In this document: piece after piece, positions 1-5,948 of the stretch
Numbering within the stretch: the first letter of the stretch is position 1
Layout: every line of letters begins with the position of its first letter
Source of the DNA: Afipia sp.
Lineage (GTDB): Bacteria; Pseudomonadota; Alphaproteobacteria; Rhizobiales; Xanthobacteraceae
Length of the DNA stretch: 64,000 nucleotides
Direction: 5' to 3'
NCBI GenBank assembly: GCA_030652315.1
Contig: JAUSAX010000072.1
Location: 1 to 64,000 of the forward strand
Translations under genes and position numbers: made by a program
The notes under the pieces: generated by a model
The model's input: only the letters and a program-made list of their open reading frames with translations
What the model was told of the DNA's origin: nothing
Database searches by the model: none

Positions 1-146
1 GGGTCACCGTCCGGGCCAACTACGTGGCTCTGCCGTTCGCGGCTGGACGCGGTGTGGATGAAGGCGGCGAAAGCCGGCCGGATCAGGGGTCGATTAGCTC
101 CCCCGTCCTCACCCGGAAGTACGGTCCCCTCGCCCAAAATCCCGCA

Positions 147-242
147 ATGGAGCGCCGCAAGGCGACGCGCTTCCGGAACATCATCGCCTCGCAAGCGATG
201 CCGGAAGCGAAACAAGACAAGGTGCGCCTTGCGGCGCTCCAT
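147..242. repeat. 96-bp nested palindrome (REP-like)
   Basis: Outer arms 147-164 and 225-242 are perfect 18-bp reverse complements. Inside them, CGCTTCCGG pairs with CCGGAAGCG (ending near 209), and further in CATCGC (182-187) pairs with GCGATG (195-200). The whole can fold into one long, slightly bulged stem. This is a directly visible structure. Its resemblance to dispersed repetitive extragenic palindromes is inference, and I see no second copy in the window. Confidence 0.75.
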
Positions 243-448
243 GCCCCTCACCTTTTAAGGGGCGCGAACGAGGCAAGCCTCGCGCGCGCGTTTGAGGGGC
301 AGAACTAAAAGCTCACCTCGCGCGTGGCGCGAGAGCGAATTCGCACGTCTTTCGTTGGCGCGAATGGGGCAAGCCCCACACGCGCACGCTGTTTGAAAAT
401 TGAATCAGGAAATTCGTGGTGACGCACACCATCGCAACGCCCACGATC

Positions 449-535
449 GTCATTGCGAGCGCAGCGAAGCAATCCAGACGAACCGATCACCAAGCAAGGC
501 TGGAATGCTTCGTCGCTTCGCTCCTCGCAATGACG
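449..535. repeat. Intergenic inverted repeat, CATTGCGAGCG type
   Basis: A left arm beginning CGTCATTGCGAGCGCAGCG (449 on) is mirrored by a right arm ending CGCTCCTCGCAATGACG (to 535). The arms are imperfect reverse complements around a centre near 490. From general knowledge, this CATTGCGAGCG...AAGCAATCCAG motif is a frequent dispersed intergenic element in Bradyrhizobium, Rhodopseudomonas and relatives. Confidence 0.7.
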
Positions 536-553
536 ACGTGAGATGCACATGCG

Positions 554-583
554 ACGTCGTCCCCGCGAAAGCGGGGACGACGT
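554..583. repeat. Perfect 13-bp stem with GAAA loop
   Basis: ACGTCGTCCCCGC (554-566), loop GAAA (567-570), then GCGGGGACGACGT (571-583). This CCCCGCGAAAGCGGGG hairpin is another repeat common in alphaproteobacterial intergenic DNA. It lies 42 bases beyond the soxW stop and could also end the soxVW transcript, but no T-run follows on that strand. Confidence 0.65.
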
Positions 584-625
584 GGAGATATCCACGCATC
601 AACGGAGAGGCTGCGCGTCACGCCC

Positions 626-1213
626 TCACGCCTGCCGCTTGAGCCACTCCGGGAACGGCGCGGACTCATAGCCCTTCTCGCGCACGTAACGGAACATCGC
701 GAGAAATTCGTTCGGCTCCAGCAGTCCGGGCAGGCGGGCGACTTCCCGCGCCTGTCCGCTCTTGGCGGCAAGACCGTCGGCCTTCTCGGGGAAAAACTGG
801 ATCGTCGGCGTGAAGCGGATGCCGTAAGCCTCCGCGAACGCCTTCTCGCCGCGCTTGCGTCCGTCGAAGTCGGTCACTTCACGCGAACCGATATGGTTGA
901 GATGGAGGATCTCGAAATTGTCGCGGATGTATCCCTCGATCTTCGGGTCCAGCATATGCACCTCGTGCATGCGCTTGCAGGCCGGGCAACCTTTCAGGCC
1001 CCACATGATTGCGAAGCGCTTGCCTTTCGCGGTCGCGCCTGCAAGATCCTCAGAGACATCGAGGAAGCTGTCGAGATACCAGTCCATGTGATAGATGCCG
1101 TCGTCGCCGAGCTTTGCCTTCGCGAAGGCTGGCGCCGCACGCAGGCTCAACGCGCCGATGCCGAGCGCCGCGATGGCATGGCGCCGGGTCAGAAGTTTGT
1201 TGTTGTTGGGCAA
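626..1213 (-). CDS. soxW: SoxW-like periplasmic thioredoxin
   Basis: A 195-residue thiol-disulfide protein. An N-terminal export signal (RRHAIAALGIGALSL...APAFA, roughly residues 9-32) precedes a thioredoxin-like domain with the active-site motif CPAC (KGCPACKRMHE) and a cis-proline segment (RFTPTIQFF). The start is a TTG at 1213, chosen because AGGGAGG lies 5 bases upstream; the open frame continues upstream but overlaps soxV. It follows soxV by 20 bases, so the two are cotranscribed. In the Sox family, SoxV passes reductant across the membrane to SoxW, which keeps periplasmic Sox thiols reduced. No SoxYZ substrate is encoded in this window. Confidence 0.82.
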   Translation of the reverse strand: MPNNNKLLTRRHAIAALGIGALSLRAAPAFAKAKLGDDGIYHMDWYLDSFLDVSEDLAGATAKGKRFAIMWGLKGCPACKRMHEVHMLDPKIEGYIRDNFEILHLNHIGSREVTDFDGRKRGEKAFAEAYGIRFTPTIQFFPEKADGLAAKSGQAREVARLPGLLEPNEFLAMFRYVREKGYESAPFPEWLKRQA

Positions 1214-1233
1214 GAGAGCCTCCCTCTGTCGCG

Positions 1234-1977
1234 TCAGCCAAACGATCCGAACACCGGAAATGTTTCCAGCAGCCAGCCCGCAATGCGCGGCATGCCGCCA
1301 GTCAAAAACAGCACACCGGTCAGCACAAGAGCGCCGCCGATCACCTTTTCGATAGTGCCCATATGGCCGCGCAGCCGCGCCATCAGCCGCATGAACGGCG
1401 CGGAGAACAGCGACGCCAGCATAAACGGAATGCCGATTCCGAGCGCATAGGCCCCGAGCAGCGACGCGCCGCGCACCGCCGATCCCTCGACGCCGGCGAC
1501 CACAAGAATCGCCGCCAGCACCGGCCCGACGCAGGGCGTCCAGCCGAATGCGAAAGCGAGACCCACGACATAGGCGCCGAGAAATCCCGCGGGCTTCGAG
1601 GCGGTCTGAAACCGCGCTTCGCGAAACAAGAGCCCGATTCTGAAGAGACCGAGGAAATGCAGGCCGAGAATGATGATGATCACGCCGGCGATGATGGCGA
1701 GCGTGTCGAAATACGCGGTGATGGTCTTGCCCAGCGCCGAGGCCGATGCGCCGAGCGCGACGAACACGGTGGCGAAGCCGAGCACGAAGGCAAAGGACAG
1801 CGCCACCACGCGCCAGTTCGGCCGCCAACTGCGCGTCTTGTCTTCGTGCGTCAGGTCATCAAGGCTGATGCCCGCCAAAAAGCACAGATACGGGGGCACC
1901 AGCGGCAAAACACAAGGCGAGAGGAACGACAGCAGCCCCGCCCCCAGCGCGCCGATCAAGGAAATTGAAGAAACCAC
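1234..1977 (-). CDS. soxV: SoxV/CcdA-type membrane thiol-disulfide reductant carrier
   Basis: A 247-residue integral membrane protein of the CcdA/DsbD-beta family with about six hydrophobic segments. Both redox cysteine motifs are present: LSPCVLPLVPPYLCFLAG in the first segment and WTPCVGPVLA in the second half. Family knowledge says it moves electrons from cytoplasmic thioredoxin to a periplasmic partner, here most likely SoxW encoded 20 bases downstream. The start is GTG at 1977, about 50 bases from the divergent soxS start, and a 7-bp inverted repeat sits in that gap. It could equally serve cytochrome c maturation; the soxW, soxS and soxR neighbours favour SoxV. Confidence 0.85.
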   Translation of the reverse strand: MVSSISLIGALGAGLLSFLSPCVLPLVPPYLCFLAGISLDDLTHEDKTRSWRPNWRVVALSFAFVLGFATVFVALGASASALGKTITAYFDTLAIIAGVIIIILGLHFLGLFRIGLLFREARFQTASKPAGFLGAYVVGLAFAFGWTPCVGPVLAAILVVAGVEGSAVRGASLLGAYALGIGIPFMLASLFSAPFMRLMARLRGHMGTIEKVIGGALVLTGVLFLTGGMPRIAGWLLETFPVFGSFG

Positions 1978-1996
1978 GGATTTTCCGGCTCTGGCA

Positions 1997-2024
1997 GATA
2001 CATGCGAATTCGTGTATATGTATC
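1997..2024. promoter_or_regulatory. Candidate operator between soxVW and soxSR
   Basis: Perfect 7-bp inverted repeat GATACAT-N14-ATGTATC, with GAATTC near the middle of the gap. It lies in the short divergent region just ahead of soxV (GTG at 1977) and covers or abuts the possible soxS starts (2018 or 2027). Position and symmetry fit autoregulation by the ArsR-type repressor encoded two genes away. Binding is inferred. Confidence 0.5.
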
Positions 2025-2026
2025 AC

Positions 2027-2443
2027 ATGTCTGGACAAACGCTCGCAAAAACCGTCGCCGCGGCCGCGCTTTCAACAAGCATGCTGTGGCCGGTCATGAC
2101 GCAGGCCGCCGAACTCGTCATGTTCGAGCAGGCCGGCTGCATCTATTGCCAGCGATGGGACCGCGATGTCGGCGCGCTGTACGAGCGGACCGACGAAGCC
2201 AAGGCGATGCCGCTCCGGCGCATCGATATTCGGGACCAGAAAGCCAGTGGCATCGTGCTCACAGCGCCGGTCCGCTACACGCCGACCTTCGTGGTGGCCG
2301 AAAACGGCCGCGAGGTCGGGCGCATTACCGGCTACAGCAATGACAACGCGTTCTGGGGACTGCTCGACGCGCTCGTCGCGAAGCTGCAGCCCTCACCCGC
2401 GCGACCCAAACCTAATCTGACAACGCTTCAGTCCACCGAATGA
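2027..2443 (+). CDS. soxS: SoxS-like thioredoxin-fold protein
   Basis: About 138 residues: a signal peptide (AKTVAAAALSTSMLWP...QAA) then a compact thioredoxin-like domain with CIYC (EQAGCIYCQRWDRDVG) and a cis-proline loop (RYTPTFVV). In Paracoccus, SoxS is a periplasmic thiol-disulfide protein that reactivates SoxYZ, and soxRS is divergent from soxVW. The divergence is the same here, but soxS precedes soxR. Two in-frame ATGs (2018 and 2027) are possible and neither has a good ribosome site; I chose the one giving a compact signal peptide. It is 12 bases from soxR, so cotranscribed. Confidence 0.78.
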   Translation: MSGQTLAKTVAAAALSTSMLWPVMTQAAELVMFEQAGCIYCQRWDRDVGALYERTDEAKAMPLRRIDIRDQKASGIVLTAPVRYTPTFVVAENGREVGRITGYSNDNAFWGLLDALVAKLQPSPARPKPNLTTLQSTE

Positions 2444-2455
2444 AAAGATAAGCCC

Positions 2456-2833
2456 ATGACATCGATCCTTTCATCCGAACTGGAAACCGAACTTCGCGAC
2501 GGCGCGGAGTATTCGCCCGAACTCGACCAGCTGATGCGCAAGGCGCGCAAGGCCAGCAATTTTCTCAAAGCCCTCTCGCACGAGAACCGGTTGCTGCTTC
2601 TTTGTCTCCTTGCAGAGCGCGAACGGTCGGTCACCGAGCTTGAGAACATCCTGTCGCTGCGCCAGTCCGCCGTATCACAACAACTCGCGCGGCTTCGTTA
2701 TGACGGCATGGTCGATACGCGGCGCGACGGCAAGACGATCTACTACAGCCTTGCCAATGATGACGTCCGCCGCGTGATCTCGGTGGTCTACGATATTTTC
2801 TGCGCGCCGGTGGACGCCGCGGACAAGAAATAA
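2456..2833 (+). CDS. soxR: ArsR-family dithiol persulfide sensor (SoxR/SqrR/BigR type)
   Basis: A 125-residue winged-helix repressor. The DNA-reading helix is around residues 69-82 (RQSAVSQQLARLRYDG) and the wing is DTRRDGKTIYYSL. The only two cysteines are C50 (LLLLCLL) and C116 (DIFCAP), 66 residues apart. That is the spacing of the sensing cysteines in SqrR (41/107) and BigR (42/108), which form a tetrasulfide with reactive sulfur and leave the DNA. The protein should therefore derepress the surrounding genes when sulfide or polysulfide rises. The classical metal-binding ELCVCDL motif is absent. Family assignment is firm; the target is inferred. Confidence 0.88.
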   Translation: MTSILSSELETELRDGAEYSPELDQLMRKARKASNFLKALSHENRLLLLCLLAERERSVTELENILSLRQSAVSQQLARLRYDGMVDTRRDGKTIYYSLANDDVRRVISVVYDIFCAPVDAADKK

Positions 2834-2904
2834 TCCTGCCGCAACGGCAGGCGGACGCGACACGGCCCGCAAGGCCAGACGTCGCGCCGATACGGGAGAA
2901 CGCC

Positions 2905-4014
2905 ATGCAGAACATGTCTGCCTGGATGCAAGCTTTGGGCGGTTTCGCCATCGGCACGACTGCAGGTTTCGCCGTGCGCCATGCGCGGCTGTGCACGTTC
3001 GGCGCCATCGAGGATGCGCTGATGGGCGGCGACAGCCGGCGGCTGCGCGTGTTCGGGCTGGCGCTCGGCATTGCCATTCTCGGAACGCAGGCGCTGATCA
3101 TCGGCGGCGTCCTCGATCCCGCATTGGTGACCTACACGCCGTCTGCCTTGCCGCTGGTTGCGATCGTCATCGGCAGCGTGATGTTCGGCATCGGCATGGC
3201 GATGGTCGGCACCTGCGGCTTTGGCTCGCTGGTGCGGCTCGGCACCGGCGACCTGCGCAGTCTCGTGGTGGTGCTGGTGCTGGGCGGAGCGGCCTATGCG
3301 ACGCTGCGCGGAATCTTTGCCGGATTCCGCATCGACTTTCTGGAATCCCTGTCGCTGCCGATGCCAAACGGCACACGCGCCGAGATCGCATCGCTGTCGT
3401 CGCAATTTCTCGGCATCGATACGCGCATTATCCTCGCAACAATCGCCGGGGCCGGATTGTGCTGGCTCGCACTCCGCGATCCGCGGCTGAGGCGCGCGCC
3501 GCGTCTTCTATCGGCCGGGATCGTGCTCGGCGTCCTGATCGTCGCCGGATGGATCGTCACGGTTTCCGTCGTGGATGAGTTTGCTGGCCCGTCGCGTCCG
3601 CAAAGCCTGACGTTCGTCTCCACCGTCGGCAAGGCGCTCTACGCGGGCCTGCTGAACGTGACCAATTTCGCGGACTTCGGCGTCGCCAGCGTGTTCGGCG
3701 TCATCGCCGGGTCGTGGCTCGCCGCATGGCGCGCGGCGGAATTGCGCTGGGAGGCGTTCGACGACGATCACGAGATGCGGCGTCACCTCGGCGGCGGCGT
3801 GCTGATGGGCGTCGGCGGCATTCTCGCCGGCGGCTGCACCATCGGTCAGGGCCTGACCGCCGGATCGATGCTGGCGCTGTCCGCACCGCTCGCGATTGGC
3901 GGCATGATCATCGGTGCGCGGCTCGGCATCGCCATTCTGGTCGACGGCTCGCCGCGCGACATTATTCAGCGCCGCTGGGCCAGCCTGCTCGGGAAAAGCG
4001 GCCCTGCGGAGTAA
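2905..4014 (+). CDS. YeeE/YedE-family sulfur-compound transporter
   Basis: A 369-residue multi-pass membrane protein of the YeeE/YedE (sulfur transport) family. The three conserved pore cysteines are visible: C30 (ARLCTFGAIEDA), C104 (VGTCGFGSLVRLGTGDLRSLVV) and C311 (GGCTIGQGLTAGS). In the characterised member TsuA these relay thiosulfate by transient S-S-S contacts. It starts 71 bases after soxR, behind GGGAG, and is probably in the same operon. Substrate here (thiosulfate, sulfide or persulfide) is not decided by sequence. A second, divergent copy lies at 4606-5655. Confidence 0.85.
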   Translation: MQNMSAWMQALGGFAIGTTAGFAVRHARLCTFGAIEDALMGGDSRRLRVFGLALGIAILGTQALIIGGVLDPALVTYTPSALPLVAIVIGSVMFGIGMAMVGTCGFGSLVRLGTGDLRSLVVVLVLGGAAYATLRGIFAGFRIDFLESLSLPMPNGTRAEIASLSSQFLGIDTRIILATIAGAGLCWLALRDPRLRRAPRLLSAGIVLGVLIVAGWIVTVSVVDEFAGPSRPQSLTFVSTVGKALYAGLLNVTNFADFGVASVFGVIAGSWLAAWRAAELRWEAFDDDHEMRRHLGGGVLMGVGGILAGGCTIGQGLTAGSMLALSAPLAIGGMIIGARLGIAILVDGSPRDIIQRRWASLLGKSGPAE

Positions 4015-4020
4015 CGCCGA

Positions 4021-4491
4021 TCAGGGACGCACAATGGTATAGCCGCCCTCGCTCAGGGTCAGCAGTTGACCGACGCCGACCTGAACTTCGATGGCATGCG
4101 GATTGATCTTCGGCCGCGTCCCGGTCTCGTGTTCGATGGTGTCGAGCGTGTTGCCGCAGACATCGAAGCGAACGCCCTGCGTGATGAGACTATCGACCAG
4201 TTGCCGGTTTTCACTTGTGTCCCGCAACAGATCGATGCCCGGCCCGAAAGCCACCACTTCGATCGCGATCTTGTCCTGCCCGTAGGCCTTCTGAAGATTG
4301 CTCGCGACGCTGAGAACCAGCCGCTGTTTTTTCGGATCGGAGTCGGACAATTGCAGCGCAATGAAGTGTTCCGCGAACGGCTTGTCCTCGGGAGGTTTAC
4401 GTCCAGCCTTCGTTTGTGCGCCAGCCGGACGCGAAACGGCCGAAGCCAACGCAGCAAGAGCGGCTGAGCAAAACAGTTCACGGCGGTTCAT
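4021..4491 (-). CDS. Exported DsrE-family protein
   Basis: 156 residues: an export signal that may be Tat-type (MNRRELFCSAALAALA...), a proline/lysine-rich linker, then a DsrE/DsrF-like fold with one conserved-looking cysteine (RFDVCGNTLD). DsrE-like proteins carry sulfane sulfur on a cysteine. I chose ATG 4491 (GGGAGAGG ten bases upstream) over the GTG at 4518 because it gives a clean signal start. It lies between two YeeE/YedE transporter genes and on the same strand as the second, so a periplasmic sulfur-relay role is likely but unproven. Confidence 0.75.
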   Translation of the reverse strand: MNRRELFCSAALAALASAVSRPAGAQTKAGRKPPEDKPFAEHFIALQLSDSDPKKQRLVLSVASNLQKAYGQDKIAIEVVAFGPGIDLLRDTSENRQLVDSLITQGVRFDVCGNTLDTIEHETGTRPKINPHAIEVQVGVGQLLTLSEGGYTIVRP

Positions 4492-4605
4492 GATAGGCTT
4501 GCCTCTCCCGGCCGACACGCGGCGGGAGAATGCAGGAGCGCTTTCAAGACGACAAGGTGTTGCAGCAAATGTTCCGGTGAACGCTCCGGGAACTGGATAT
4601 CGCCG

Positions 4606-5655
4606 TTAGCGCGTAGCCAACGCCGGAATGATAACCGGTCCGCGAATGCCAAGCGCCGCGCCCGAAATGATCCCGGCGACTGCGATGAACGACGGCATGC
4701 CCAGCGTGGACAAGCCGGTCAGTCCCTGCCCGATCGAGCAGCCATATGCCATCGCGCCGCCGATGCCCATCAATGCCGCGCCGGAGATCGAGCGCACCAT
4801 ATGGTTCGGCGAGGTATAGCCCTCAAGCTTGAAACGTCCGGTCACAACCGCCGTCACAAGGCTGCCGGAAAGCACGCCGGCAACAAGCGCGATGCCGAAG
4901 CTCAGCGTCAGGCCGGTGGAAAGCATCGTGTACTGCAACGAATCCGCGATCGGCGAGACGAAGGAGAGCGATGTCACCGGGATCGGGTTGAAATCATCGG
5001 CGCCGAGCCAACCGGTGGTGAGCCAGCCGGCGGTGACCAGAAGACCGACCGCGAGGCCGGCCGCGATCTGGCCGTAAGCACGACGGAACTGGCGGTCGGA
5101 GAATGCGAAGATCAGCAGTGCGCCGCTCGCGATCAGCGTCACGGCGATGCGGGCCACGAACTCGTCAATGCCCATGGTGGCGAGCAGTGCCGGCGCCGAG
5201 ACGGCGGCCGGTGTGGTTTGCGTAGCCTGGAGGACCGCGAGACGCGCAGGCGCGATCAGACCCTTCAGTGTCATCTGGGCGGCGATGCCGATAATGGCGA
5301 TCACGACCAGCGAACGAAGATTCCCCTTGCCCAGCAGAACCAGAGCGCGCGAAGCGCAGCCGTTGGAAAGAACCATGCCGAAGCCGAACAGCAGACCGCC
5401 TGCGAAAATCAGCGGGGCGGAGAATGACGGCTGCAGATAGATCGACTTGGCGATATCGACGAGGCCCGCGCCCGCGATGAACTGCGTTCCCAGAATCGCG
5501 ACAGCCAGCGCCACCGCGTAGCTGCGGACCTTGCGGCCGTCGTTGGCGGTCCACCAGTCGCGAAGGCTGCTCATCAGGCAGAAGCCGCTGAGAAGACCGA
5601 CAACGCCGAAGGCGAGACCAATCGCAAAACCAGCGGAGACCGGGATACCGGGCAT
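4606..5655 (-). CDS. Second YeeE/YedE-family sulfur transporter
   Basis: 349 residues, strongly hydrophobic, with the family's three cysteine positions: C26 (LLSGFCLMSS), one in LSNGCASRALVLLGKGNLRSLVV near residue 103, and one in YGCSIGQGLTGLS near residue 305. It is divergent enough from the 2905-4014 protein to be a different subfamily, not a recent duplicate. It lies upstream of the DsrE-like gene on the same strand (114 bases apart), so the pair may be one unit that imports and hands over a reduced sulfur species. Confidence 0.83.
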   Translation of the reverse strand: MPGIPVSAGFAIGLAFGVVGLLSGFCLMSSLRDWWTANDGRKVRSYAVALAVAILGTQFIAGAGLVDIAKSIYLQPSFSAPLIFAGGLLFGFGMVLSNGCASRALVLLGKGNLRSLVVIAIIGIAAQMTLKGLIAPARLAVLQATQTTPAAVSAPALLATMGIDEFVARIAVTLIASGALLIFAFSDRQFRRAYGQIAAGLAVGLLVTAGWLTTGWLGADDFNPIPVTSLSFVSPIADSLQYTMLSTGLTLSFGIALVAGVLSGSLVTAVVTGRFKLEGYTSPNHMVRSISGAALMGIGGAMAYGCSIGQGLTGLSTLGMPSFIAVAGIISGAALGIRGPVIIPALATR

Positions 5656-5948
5656 GACGGCGTTTCCTTAAAGCTCAATCGATAACGTCTGCAGAACAAA
5701 TATCTATTCGCCCGCCTGCAAAGGGTCCATATCGTTGAAAAACTAAGGATATTCTTGCCCGCGCGCATCAAAACGTAGAGAGTTCTGCTATTCTGAGAGC
5801 CGCCAGGCGGAAATCCTTCTCCCATGCTTCAGCAAAAAACCGCGCTTCCGGCGGCACTCTCTATAATCCCGCCCCATAGGCGGTCTATTCTGGCCGCATG
5901 AGATCAAACGCCCCCCTTCCCGCCCCCGCCAAATCCCCCAGAGACGGT

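Larger units (their letters stand above)
1..625. other. Noncoding left end with several palindromic repeats
   Basis: I see no convincing gene here. Open frames exist, and one is open from base 3 to 308, but they run through palindromic DNA and their translations resemble no family I recognise. The stretch holds a large nested palindrome, an inverted repeat related to a common rhizobial intergenic element and a short perfect hairpin, listed separately. The last bases of an upstream gene could lie in the first 60 bases, but nothing decides this. Confidence 0.5.

Noticed and set aside
3-308. Open frame from the left edge through the palindromic repeat
   Set aside because: It translates repeat DNA, has no family resemblance and no support for a start; at most its first bases belong to an upstream gene.
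449-583. Possible CRISPR-like array
   Set aside because: The repeats are single inverted elements, not regularly spaced direct repeats with unique spacers.
1009-1968. 319-codon plus-strand frame opposite soxVW
   Set aside because: Arg/Gly/His/Gln-rich antisense shadow of two well-supported genes, common in GC-rich DNA.
2835-2851. CCTGCCG-CAA-CGGCAGG hairpin after soxR
   Set aside because: Only 7 bp with a 3-base loop and no T-run; the next gene is close and probably cotranscribed, so I do not call a terminator.
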